This document shows positions 21,614 through 32,414 of a stretch of DNA of 64,000 nucleotides, in pieces; position 1 is the stretch's first letter, and each line of letters begins with the position of its first letter. Source of the stretch: Ceratothoa steindachneri (taxonomy: Eukaryota; Arthropoda; Malacostraca; Isopoda; Cymothoidae); NCBI GenBank assembly GCA_963969495.1, contig OZ018317.1:29940503-30004502 (forward strand). The letters are read 5' to 3'. Under the pieces are notes generated by a model. That model was not told the DNA's origin. It saw nothing but the letters and a program-made list of their open reading frames with translations, and did no database searches. The translations under genes and the position numbers were made by a program.

Positions 21614-22152
21614 AAGCTGGTGTTGAGTTTGATTTAATTTATATAGGATTCTAAGGTTTGCTTTGAGTTCATTTTGTGGTTAAATTTATTCATGTATTGG
21701 CTCCAGTTTCCCCTTTAGTAGATTGGTGATGCGCGTATTGAGATTTGGATTTGTTGGAATTTGTGTTGTGTAGGTGCTCTGTTTTGTAACAGTTTATATG
21801 TATCTTTTATGTAGTTTGAGATTTCTTTTGTGAAAATGGGAGGGCTAACATCTGGGGACGTGCATGCCTACCTAGCCCCATCTACCGCAGTGGCACTGAT
21901 TTGATGTTATTTATGACTTGGACATATTTTTTATTCCTGTATCTTCGTCACTTTTCTTTCAAGATCTCTTATTCAACCTTCCCTGACCACTCGTTGAGCC
22001 GGTCCTGCGCCATCTTCAATCGCTGGTAGACTAATAAATACAGAGATGTTTAACTTAGGGGCACACAAATTTACAAGTCGGAATCTGATTGGTGGGGCGA
22101 TATAGGGTAGCAGCGGCATTTTTGAGTAGAGGAAGTATAAATTTCATACTTA

Positions 22153-22320
22153 TCAAGGGATTAGTTTTAATTGCCCATCAGAAGTATTAAAGTTTTGAAT
22201 TTCCTTTATAAGAGCCGATTCTATTAGACGCCTATGTGTATAGTCGTCGGAATTATAAATTATTTTTGTAGTGTCAATGTCAAATGAATGGTTTTGATCT
22301 GACATGTAAAGAAACAGGCG
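22153..22320 (-). pseudogene. Penelope-like GIY-YIG endonuclease, C-terminal tail
   Basis: The minus strand has an open stretch of 55 residues ending in TGA at 22155-22153: SDQNHSFDIDTTKIIYNSDD, then YTHRRLIESALIKEI and NFNTSDGQLKLIP. The order (H-F-D before a hydrophobic strand, the R-R-L-I-E-S helix, then N-x-N-x-x-x-G) matches the end of the GIY-YIG endonuclease of Penelope-like retroelements, where the Glu of the RxxxE helix is catalytic. Nothing upstream preserves the GIY or YIG motifs or RT. It is a 5'-truncated fragment. Confidence 0.5.
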
Positions 22321-22439
22321 AGATTAAATACTTACACGGCGCATGTCGCATTTGTTCTCCACGTGTCGCATTCTTATTTACGGTCTCGAGGAGAACTTAA
22401 CTAAACCCATGTTAGGCTAGATAAGGCTACGTTCTCTTT

Positions 22440-23020
22440 TAGCCCTACGCTAAACAGTCATTTTTTTTGCAGAAAACCTACGACAGGAGTTCCGTTTTGA
22501 CAATCACCCCCTCCCCTTCCTTTACGCTATTAGACTGTATAAAAGAGGAGGATGTATGAGTGATCCAATTATAAATTAACTCGTGTTGAGTTTAGATGGA
22601 TAACTTGAGCTCCTCCTCTCCAGCTAACCTTTGGATGACGATGATGTTCAATAGAGAAATCTTAGGGAGGGGGGGAGATAGGATGTTCGAATAGCTAATG
22701 TGAGGAAGAGGATGTTAATGTGATCCGGTATATTTATGTATTGAGGGTTATATCTTTAATCCAAACCTAGCCTAAAGTAATTAACATAGATGTTAAATCA
22801 CAAAATGTGCCGAGACCCATAAAAATCAGATGATTCAGAATTTCTAATAAAATAAAGGCTACCTCCAGATAGACAAATGTTCATACAAGAGCAGGTACAT
22901 GAAAATATATAGGATAGAAACACGGTGTAGGCTAATGTTTATTTAATTATTTTTAGAACACAATGTAATATTAGATAATGTTCGAACTAAAACAAAAGGA
23001 AATTTTATATGCTGAAAGAT
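22440..23020. other. No recognisable gene
   Basis: A/T-rich DNA without coding frames, repeats or structures that I can support. Confidence 0.5.
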
Positions 23021-23029
23021 GATGTAACT

Positions 23030-23960
23030 AATATTCAATTCAATGGCCTTTTGCGTCAATAACATGACGATGTGGCACGCATGGTTTCAGATGATATTTT
23101 CTCCCAGCATTTTTCCAGTTTCCACTCCAGAACTTCGACATTTTAATGAGATTTTGTACAGGTCTTCTTCCCAAGCATCAACCATGCTCTAAAGTCCATG
23201 GGGGTTCAAATCTGGCGAACTGAGAGGGCAAATTTCAGTTGACCTAAACCCCTTAAAATTTTCCTGACACGTCTTTTTTTTTCTTTTTTTTTGCTGTGTA
23301 AGGTTGCTTTATCTTGTCAATGGGTTACACCAGCCTTTCTTATGTTGACATCCACCTAAAGGATGACTATCTCCTTCATTTTTAAATAAACATGTTTATT
23401 GATCTTTAGTACCCCCCCCTCTTCCTTTCAATGAAGCTGAGAGGTATTTTTTGGTCCATACCATCAGCGAAGCTGGTTTATGTCTCCTGAAAGATGTTCA
23501 CTATTCAACCGGAATCTCATTTGTATTTTGTGCTCTAACACGATCACTCTGTGTGCTATGGTTGGCCTGGATAGTGAACAACTTCACATCCATCATCAAG
23601 GAGCCGTTGGAGGAGTAGCTTTGCTCTTTCTACCTTATTTTTTTCACCAAAGGGGGGAGCAGGTGTCATTTAGCTATCTTGAGTGGGCAAAGATTCAGAT
23701 CATCTTTCAATAATTTTTGCAAAGCCACATAACTTATTTTGGCTTACAAAGCAATTTGTCTGGTACTACTCCTTGTTAATTGCCTGATCTTGTTCATTGT
23801 ACTATTGCTGGTGGTTTGGGTTCTCACTGATTAGGGAAGGCCAGGGTTGGTCCTCACTCTTGGAAGATAATTGTCTTTCTCTTCAAACCAGGTGGTATCT
23901 TAAAAAATAACCCAGATTGCTCACGGTGCGGTTTAATATTTTGAAAATATTGCTCCCTGT
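23030..23960 (-). pseudogene. Tc1/mariner-superfamily transposase relic
   Basis: Minus-strand fragments follow the order of a mariner/Tc1 transposase across many stops: a basic N-terminal piece (NYLPRVRTNPGLP near 23870), FTIQANHSTQSDRVRAQNT near 23600-23540, then a KPASLMVWTKKYLSASLKG stretch (the PxSxMVW block), a degraded SPDLNP-type segment near 23225-23190, and a C-terminal helix (VEVLEWKLEKCWEKISSET) at about 23140-23080. The first and last catalytic acids cannot be located with confidence. No terminal repeats were found. It is an old, inactive copy. Confidence 0.6.
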
Positions 23961-23969
23961 CTTATCGTT

Positions 23970-24492
23970 TTTTTACATGTCCTTAATTGGTTTACATTTT
24001 CAATAAATCCTGAAAGAACCTAAAAGAAATTAAATAATTAATGTTATGTGAACATATTTAAAATGATTTGTAAGAAGCAGTCTGCACTTTGTGTTTCCAC
24101 CCTGCATAAGTACGCAAAAGAAGCAAGCAGATAAAGGGGAAAGAAAAGAATCTTAAAAAAATAAAAACATGGCCAATTCGTACAATTATAGCAAAAAGAA
24201 GAGCGAAAAGAAAGAGCAAGAGAAAAACGGAATTAGGTCTACAATTGAAAGGCAAGAAATAGGATTAAACCGCGACTCGGATGTAAGTAGAATGAGTGAC
24301 GAGGCAAACAAAGAAGATCCGAAATAAAGACGGACTAAGAACACTTCGAAATTCATTCCTGATTTCCTGAAAGACCTCAATTTTCTTTGATGATTCACTT
24401 CCTGGGACAAAATCAAGAAAATTGCCTATTTGTTCCTTTTTCCATTTTCTTTAAACTGCGAAAAGGACCTTGAGCTGTTTCTATTCGCGTTA

Positions 24493-24494
<2 letters not shown>
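23970..24494. other. No recognisable gene
   Basis: Low-complexity A/T-rich sequence; open frames here look incidental. Confidence 0.5.

Positions 24495-24556
<62 letters not shown>
24495..24556. repeat. (AT)n microsatellite abutting the palindrome
   Basis: A pure TA run that ends exactly at the left edge of the palindromic element. Confidence 0.95.
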
Positions 24557-24559
<3 letters not shown>

Positions 24560-25004
24560 TTTAAGGGCCCAGAGAAATGAAAATTGGCATCACAACACTA
24601 AGGAAGGTGACCAGTGAAAGCTTAAGAAAGAAAATGTGAGATATAGAGACGGAGAAAATCGTGAAAACTAATTTTAACCGTTAATGAAAAATAAATAAAG
24701 GAGTAGGATTCGAACCTGTGTCCTCAAACGTACATCGCTATTGTGACCACAACACTCATCGACTGAGCCACCATCCTCAACCTAGGATGGTGGCTCAGTC
24801 GATGAGCGTCGTGGTCACAATAGCGATGTACGTTTGAGGACACAGGTTCGAATCCTACTCCTTTATTTATTTTTCATTAACGGTTAAAATTAGTTTTCAC
24901 GATTTTCTCCGTCTCTATATCTCACATTTTCTTTCTTAAGCTCTCAATGGTCGTCTTCCTTAATGTCGTGATGCCAATTTTCATTTCTTTGGGCCTTCAA
25001 ATGC
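24557..25004. mobile_element. 448-bp near-perfect palindrome with tRNA-like arms
   Basis: The arms 24557-24777 and 24784-25004 are reverse complements with roughly a dozen mismatches in 221 bases (about 95 percent) around a 6-base spacer. The centre-proximal part of each arm, read away from the axis, is tRNA-like: TGGCTCAGTCGATGAGC fits a pol III A box and GGTTCGAATCC a B box, 53 bases later. Distal to it are about 140 bases of unrelated tail. The unit looks like two tRNA-derived SINE-like halves head to head, or a foldback element built from one. A second copy is at 44120-44452. Confidence 0.85.
24784..24860 (+). ncRNA. tRNA-like sequence, right arm
   Basis: The A box (TGGCTCAGTCGATGAGC, 24790-24806) and B box (GGTTCGAATCC, 24846-24856) are intact and in pol III spacing. 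AGGA at the start can pair with TCCT after the B box, but the T stem has only three good pairs and the anticodon stem is poor. It is therefore tRNA-derived rather than a functional tRNA. The mirror copy is on the minus strand at 24777-24705. Confidence 0.55.
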
Positions 25005-25035
25005 ATCCATTATATCACGTGTCATGTGATTTAAG

Positions 25036-25039
<4 letters not shown>

Positions 25040-25103
<64 letters not shown>
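25040..25103. repeat. (AT)n microsatellite right of the palindrome
   Basis: A pure TA run 35 bases beyond the right end of the palindrome. Confidence 0.95.
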
Positions 25104-25106
<3 letters not shown>

Positions 25107-26460
25107 GAACAAATGCTTCTCCAAACAAGCAGTAACATTTCGAGAATATTCCAGGCGCCTCTTCATTCTTTGTACAAGTATAAAATCACATATTTTCTTA
25201 TTTTTAATATCCAACGATATAAATTAATCATATCTAAAAGTGACAATTTATAAATACCATTAGATATTGTTTAATTATTTTAATTAAAAAATGAAAAGAA
25301 AGACTTTTGTGTAATATTATAATATTATTGAAGCAATTTCCACAGGTTAAATTTAATTTTATTGGGAACCATTTATATGATTTGACATGGGGAAAAAATT
25401 CCTAGTATAAAAAGTGAAAAAGCAACGGATTAAAGGAGTTGAGTTATAAAAATTCAGACAAGTGGAGATTGATTATACAATAAACATGTTTGTTATCAGT
25501 TTAATGAGTTTGTGCAGATCGGGGAAACAGTACTTTTCCGGGCAATTATTAATTATAATTTGGAGCTAACTCCAAAAGCCCCCCATCCTCTATTAGCGAA
25601 CAATTAATCATCCCTCTATACTAAACGCAAACCTCGGGTATTCAAAAACGTAAAGGAAGACTCTGATTGACTCTAATAGATTAATTTTTAATCAGAAAAC
25701 AACTGCCAATGATGTTTTTACTTACCGAAATAATTCGGTTCATGGTGTGAATGGTAGAAGGAAGTTCATCTAAGGAACTGCGATGGAGGAAATTTTGTCA
25801 AAGAAACTTGAAAAATTGATCCTGCCAAGAGGCAGACACTTGGATGTGGTGTGAAACATGTATCCTTTGTCCAACTTGGAATGTTCAAAGAAACGTTAGA
25901 GACGCTGAGAAAATGGATGTGAAGGATCTGATAAGTTCCTCTTATCTACATATGTTTAGATGTTGGATTTTGGAGTGTTCAAAGAAACGTTAGAGGCGCT
26001 GAGAAAATGGATGTAAAGGATCTGATTAGTTCCTCTTATGTACATATGTTTGGATGTTGGATGTTGGATGTGTGGAGTTTAGGTAGAGAATTCCTTTGAT
26101 TACGTTGTATTTTCAAAAGGTCTTAAGAAGTCATCAACAGAGCGTGCATAATAGGAGAGAACTGTTGGGAGGGGGTTAAAGATAATTTCTCAATCATAAA
26201 ATGATAGGAGGGGCTCATTGGGTTGCTCAATTTTATCCTTAAAAGTAGCTAACAAGGTCAACAGACCTAATTCGCTTTCTTTCAATTATTCTATCTTATG
26301 ACCTTATGACCATATGACCTTACAACCTTCAAAACCTTCAATAATTACCGGACTAACATAGGGAGGACCTTGGTAATTATATCATTTGAAAGAAAATGTA
26401 AAGCAGCATAAATGATTCAAATTTCGTTAAAGTCGGCTGAATAGTTACGATTGCCAAAGA
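25104..26460. other. No gene; contains one tandem duplication
   Basis: A/T-rich DNA. The only structure I can support is the 94-bp duplication at 25883-26070. Confidence 0.5.
25883..26070. repeat. Tandem duplication, period 94 bp
   Basis: GTTCAAAGAAACGTTAGAG starts at 25883 and again at 25977, and the two units differ at only about six positions, so the duplication is recent. Confidence 0.9.
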
Positions 26461-27615
26461 CTCATTTAAAAGTAGAGTGGTTACCATCCGACCGACGCCC
26501 TACTGACCGACATAATAACTTAAAGAGTCGTGCGCGCGCAACTAAAAATTCGTTAAAACCCAGTTCGAAAAACATCGCGAGAAATTTTTCATAAATTAAG
26601 TGAAGATCTTGTTGAAATAATACTATTTTACAAGTAAATTTATAAACAATGATTTGAGTTCGAAACTTACAAGAAAGTATATTAAGACCAAATTTCACCT
26701 CAATAAATTAGAATGATAAGAAAAATTACTGACTCTATAACGTAACGTGAAAATATCTAAAAGGAGTAACAAGCAAAAAATACAAATAGTAAGAAACTTT
26801 AAATCTGTAATTATTATCAGCCCTACCAACGTTTCAAGTTCAGCTCTTATCCAACCATGGACATACAAGAGTGTGCCAGAATTTAACCCAAGGAAATAGA
26901 AAACCAAATTTTACAGAGACTCTCTATGATCAGTGGTAAATGATGCAATGACTAAAGGAACGCTCTACCCCTCCATCTCCCCCATCCAAAGAAAACAAAC
27001 CGAAAAGATGCGAAAGTATTTCCAAACCACCACCGAATCTGCTAGACAAACCACCGCAGTCAGGTTTTATAAACGTGAAATTCTTTTATCCTTACAACCC
27101 CCCTTTCCTGTAAAGGGGCAATTTGGTGTGGCAAATGAGGGATAGCTTTGTGCTTGAGGGGTCATAAAGGGGTAGATATATTTTTAACGGAGTTAATGAG
27201 CGGCGTTGCCACGTTGTGAGATAGCATCTACAGATGATGATGATAATAATGAAATCTTCTGTGAATCTAAAATTGGACTGGATTTCTTTTTCCACGAGTG
27301 TCCTGTATTACAGGAGGGGCGAACATCCACGTAACCTATAATTAGCAGTGAATTGAAGTTGATTGACGTCTCCAATTCGTTGACCCCCGACTCGGTAGGA
27401 AAAGAATCTACTTTTCATCGACCACATTCCGTCCAGGTCTATTTTTAGTGATATATTGTAATATAACGGCGTCCACATTTTGTATTTCATTTAGTAAAGT
27501 GTTTATTTTTCTCATTCAATTTGGGGTCATTGAGGGCATAGTGGGTTGGCGGGGAAAATTGAATATTCCAGTAAAGTTAAAGAAGACTTCCACGTTTTTA
27601 GCCAAACACAAGATG
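26461..27615. other. No recognisable gene
   Basis: Several short open frames but none with a family signature or repeat structure. Confidence 0.5.
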
Positions 27616-27619
27616 ATTG

Positions 27620-28260
27620 TTCTTCAAGGTCTTCATATTTGTTCGTTCAAGCTTGCGAGCTTCTTCTTTCAGATTTTCAGGCTTGTTCCTCCTGGTTTGC
27701 AAGTTTGTTTATGCAGGATTGCAGCTTTGTCCTTGAAGCCTTGCATGGTTTTCTTCGAGGTTTTTTTGTTTTTTCTTACAGAGTAGCAAGCTTGTTCTTG
27801 TAGAATTGAAGGCTTGTTCTTTCAGACTCGCAGGTCTATTTATCCTGGTTTGCATGTTTGTTTTTGCAGACATGAAGGTTTGTCCTTGAAGGCTTGCGGG
27901 GCTTACCTTAAAGATTTCAAGCTTGTTCTTGCAGAGTTGTAAGCTTATTCACTCAGACATGAAGGCCTGTTTTCCCGGGCCTCCCTGCTTGTTCTTACAG
28001 GCTTTTATGTTTGTCCTTGAAGGCTTGCATGGTGTTCTTCTCAGTCTTCATGTTTGTTCTTGCAGAGTATTGCAGCCATGCCTAAATGTTTTTTCAGGCT
28101 ACTATTGCAGTATTTTCGTTCCAAGTTTTTAGGCTTGCTGAGCTATCAGTTCAGGCTTATAGCATTGTTTTTCATGCTAGAAAGCTTACACAAATGTTAT
28201 TGAAGGCTTGTAGAGATGTTATAGCAAGCTGGTTATTGTAAACTTGTTATTGTAGACTTG
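27620..28260. repeat. Degenerate tandem repeat, GCTTGTTCTTGCAG-type units
   Basis: Variants of GCTTGTTCTTGCAG and TTGTCCTTGAAGGCTTGCA recur about every 22-30 bases over 640 bases, with larger similar blocks at about 27721, 27873 and 28011. The plus-strand frames translate to recurring patterns (CSxxFASLF, FVLEGLHG), which simply reflect the DNA unit. The array is old and diverged. Confidence 0.7.
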
Positions 28261-28409
28261 TAGCTAAAATTAAATTCCCCGTTGGATTACACATTAACCC
28301 TTAAAATAGGGACTAATTCTTGATTTAGAGTTCGTGCGTCCTTTGTAGGAACTTGTTCCTTAAGTAATACCCCCTATAAGCCCCTGTGGGGGTTTATTGC
28401 AGTCTTTGT

Positions 28410-28760
28410 CATAGTTTCTTTATTTATCTTTCTTCTTTATTTATTCCTCTTTCTCTTTTCTGTATTCCTATTTCATCCTTCATTATTCATTTTAATTTTC
28501 CTTTATTCACTTTCATCATTCTTTATTTCTAGTTTTTTTATTATTACGATTTCCTCTTTCTTGATTCCTTTTCATCTTTGTATATTCTTCTTTCCTTTTT
28601 TCTTTGGTTCTCCTTCTTATATTTTAGTTCCTCTTTCCTTATTTTTCTGCTTATCCTTTTTCCTTCTGATGTTTGTCTCTCTCCTCATCTTATCAAATAA
28701 CCTCTTTGGTTGCATTTTTCTTTTCCATTCAAATAGATTCGGATTGTCCACACTTTATGT
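28410..28760. repeat. Pyrimidine-rich tract
   Basis: TTTCTT/ATTCC-type low complexity over about 350 bases, with very little G on the plus strand. Confidence 0.7.
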
Positions 28761-28779
28761 ATCATTATCAGATATATCA

Positions 28780-29200
28780 ATCAAATAAATAAACCAAGTA
28801 AATTTATATCATACCATCAAATCAATCAATCAAATTCATTTTAATGGCACAATGCCTTTTCGTCTCAATAGTCGATCAGTCAATCAAATCAATCAACTCA
28901 CTGAATTTGGATGAGTCCATTTTCTTTCCCGTCTCAATAAGCAATCAACTAATTCAATCAAATAAATTTCGATAGTACAATCAAATAAATCAATCAATTA
29001 AACAAATTTCTTCACAACGTCATCTAAAGCAACTAATCTAATAAATTTTGATGGCGTCATTATCTTTCCCAATTAAAATAATCGATCAATAATTCAAATA
29101 AATCAATCATTTAAATACATTGGGATCAACAAATCATAAATAAAAAATTATCACTTTTTTACCTCTCTCAATAATCAATCAATCAGTCAATACACTTGGG
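28780..29200. repeat. Degenerate (AATC)n tract
   Basis: Clusters of CAATCAATCAAATAAAT recur, separated by islands containing TTTTGATGG- and CTTTCCCGTCTCAATA-like sequence, so this is probably a higher-order repeat of roughly 90-120 bases. Confidence 0.65.
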
Positions 29201-29324
29201 ATAAGCTCTCTACGTTCTCACATCTCGACAACATAGCGGCAGCATTCCCTATGTTTGTTCTTATTTGTGCAAAACACTTTTTGGATCAATTTAGAATTTG
29301 ACTCCCTGCCGATTTTGAAGTCCT

Positions 29325-29423
29325 AATTCTACGTGACCTAACCTAGCCTAACCTAACCTAACTTCAACTAAAGTAACCTAACAAAGTTTATTTCAACTTA
29401 ACGAAGCCTATGATATCCTAACC
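29325..29423. repeat. Degenerate AACCT (telomere-like) tract, left of hAT
   Basis: CCTAACCTAGCCTAACCTAA and similar units. The tract resumes at 35456 on the other side of the hAT insertion. Confidence 0.75.
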
Positions 29424-29839
29424 CAGTGGTTCCCAAACTTTTTTTTCTCTCTTTCCTCCTACAGCCAGTTCACCTGTTCGGATTTGCCCCTTCATATAGA
29501 GTGACAAGATTGAGGTAAAAACTCTCACAATAAACTAGTTTTCTTGATAATACAAATACCATAAAAAAATGAGTTTTTTATAGATTTAAAGTTCCTTTCT
29601 TTAATTGTGACTTATTCACTCAGTGGTAATAAACATCAAAAGTTACAACCAAACATTCAAACAACATCCTCACACATACAAAACAAAAATGTATTAGTTG
29701 CTCATTAAGGAAACATTGAGATATGATAAACAAAACAGTTAGCCAATCACCTTTACCTCATGTAATTTGTTTTATTATTTACCCAACCTTTATTCTTCTC
29801 ATCGACTTTTTTTTTCACCCCACTTTTCTATCTCCCTCA

Positions 29840-32080
29840 ACAACAACAACACTCAGTGGTATAGCTGAAATTGGTTGTTGTTGATCCATGTCTCAATGTC
29901 AGGGGGCTTGTAGATAGCGCGCAACGCATGTAACATTCCACTGCCGAACAGTTTCTTTGTTTGAGTTTAATTGTGGGTGAAGTCGAGAAACCAGACTCAC
30001 GCAGATAAGTTGTGGAATACAATTAGAATTTTCAATGCGCTAGTGCTTAATTGTAGGTAGATTCCGCGCACATAAACCCAGGAATCCTCAAGGTTTTGTG
30101 CCCGAACTTCAACTTTGGTGGAAGATTCACTCGTGAGCTCCAAGAACTCATTTTGTATTCTCTCAAGGACATCAAATACCGGCCACATGAATGAATTCTT
30201 CGCCGACCTCATTAAAATGTGTTCAGTGTTAATTGATACCAGGGAAATAGCGTTTGAACTCATCCCCCCAAAGTTCCAAGTGAGCGATGATTTATTCCTC
30301 AATGGCTCCCTGATGCAGCCTCACTAAGTATGCCACTCAGGGGATGAAAAGCTGCAATATTTTGATCTCCACTTCTTAGTCGTCTTCCCCAAAGTTGAAG
30401 TTTTACATTGGTGGCACCAGAATGCACAATCACATTGTTCTTCGTCCCTGAAATTTCTTTAATCCAAAGCTTCAAAGATATCAACAAATAATCCAGGCGG
30501 ATTTGAATCCTCTATTGTTGAAGTCAGACAACATTTCCACCTCGTTTGTAGCATAGAAAAACAGCTCTACTTCTTCTCGCAGTTCAAAGACCCGAGAAAG
30601 CATATTTCCTTTCGACAACCTTTGAACTTTATATGAAATAAAAGACCAGTATGTTCGACGTCCATGACCTTGCAGAGTTAGTGGGAGAGGTGAAAGTTGA
30701 GTCACAAGGAAACGATGCAAACGTTAGTCAAAAGTATCCTGCATGCATACCCTTTTTTTAAAATTAACTTCTCATTCGAGAAAGTTCTTATGGGATATAT
30801 CCATAGACTTGAAAATAATAATATTCTTTAGCCCTCACGAGCAAAAATTATGGTTTTATCACAGCCGCAAATAATAATAGGGAACACTGCGGAGTGATTT
30901 TTGCGAGGCTACATTTAAAAATAATGTGCAACTTTAGCCCACGTTAAACGAGAGAGCAATAAACTCTTTCAGATAACAAAGCTGCACTTAAAATAGTGAA
31001 AGTTTTCTTCAGACTGAAAGCGAATCTTAAACCTTACCATCCACCGCTCCAGCCACCGAAGATTTTATTCGCCGTTAGTTTTTCCGTAAGCATAGGAAAA
31101 TGCGGAAAAATGGTAACGACTTCCTTCAAGGCAACCATCAAAAAATATTATTAACGGGCAGTAGTTTCCGAATTTTAGAAAACAAAGATTCACTATAAAT
31201 AGTGAAAAAAACGCTTGTTCAGACTGAAGGCGGATCTAAAACCTTACCGCCGTAGTCACCGAAGATTTTGTTCGTGGTTACGAAACGCGTCCCTTCGAGG
31301 TGACCATCAAAAACATTATTAAAGAGCGGTCGCATAAGGTTTTAGACCTTTGGGGGGTGGGCTTAAATTGAATAAAATCGCTACTTCAAGCCGGAGTGTG
31401 CCCGATGAGATAACATAGAATTGTGTAACAAAGTTCTCATTAGCAAACCAAAGTAGCGTCAAATTGGGCTTCCGAAAAAACTTTTTAGGAAGGAAAATGC
31501 AGCGTAACCAGTTTATAGGAATAATGAAATTTGGTCATAACTGAGTCTTTCCAACCACTTTTAATATGGAAACTTGAGGGCTGAGGGCTGATCCTTTCAC
31601 GTATTAATGCTTAGGATGACAACCAAGTCTGCATGAAAGTTCTTCAGAATTATCTTTTAAGCGAGATCCTCTATGGATCATACAATGCGTTCCTCTCACA
31701 TTAGGCTGCTTTTGCTCCACGGGAGCAACAAATCCTGAACCTAAACCAAGCATATTAGGGTCACCATCTGTTCCAACTCCTTTCAGTTGATCCAACTCAA
31801 CCCCGCTCTCTTCAAAGAAATCTGTTACAACTTTCATCACATCAGCTGCCTTTGTTGTTCTCTCTAGCTGACTAAAGTCAATAATTTAGCGACTGAAAAC
31901 AAGTACATAGTTGTGCAATATTAGTTACATCTGTGAACTTGCCAAGATAATGTAATGGTAGTCCATAACTTGTAAAAATCCGGATAATATATTTCATAAT
32001 TTCACCGAGGTTCATCACGCTCCTACACAACCACCTGGTCAGCTCCAAAGACTTCTCCTTTCCTCTCACTCTTTCATATC
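29840..32080 (-). pseudogene. hAT transposase relic
   Basis: Recognisable blocks on the minus strand in order: FTDVTNIAQL (about 31938-31909), TTKAADVMKVVTDFFEESG and VGTDGDPNMLGLGSGF with THCMIHRGSRL (31860-31660), LSKGNMLSRVFELREEVELFF (about 30630-30560), and the C-terminal TYLRESGFSTSPTIKLKQRN with RCALS (30010-29920). The second catalytic Asp (TDGDP) is kept. The first conserved block, normally L-D-E-x-T-D, reads L-G-K-F-T-D, so that acid is lost. The BED finger is missing, and about 800 bases of unrelated DNA (30730-31560) sit between blocks. The gene is inactive and resembles the ZBED5/SCAND3-like group. Confidence 0.78.
30760..31560. repeat. Diverged duplication inside the hAT element
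   Basis: Blocks at about 30988-31155 and 31197-31325 share AATAGTGAAA..., TTCAGACTGAA-GCG, TAAAACCTTACC, CACCGAAGATTTT-TTCG and ACCATCAAAAA-ATTATTAA in order. They lie between transposase blocks and may be an insertion or a former intron. Confidence 0.5.
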
Positions 32081-32414
32081 AATGTATAATAGGGTGGATC
32101 TTGAAGTTTTGACAAAAAAACAAAAATGTCGGAAAATTCTATCTATTTGTTTTCAAACTTCAAGTTGTTACATCAACATTTATGTCCTATACGGGGTATA
32201 TTATTTCCATAAAACTTTACAATCGATACTTCTACTTCCATTTTATTGAATAAAAATAATCTAACTACTCGATAAGTTTCCCTTCCTTTTCCTCCGTTTG
32301 TTTTCATGCAGCCTGTAGATTTTTATCATCATCACTCTGAAATAGAAGAAATTGAGCAATTAACAATTTAATATTTAAATTGTCACTATTATTCAATATC
32401 CATTTATTCAATGC

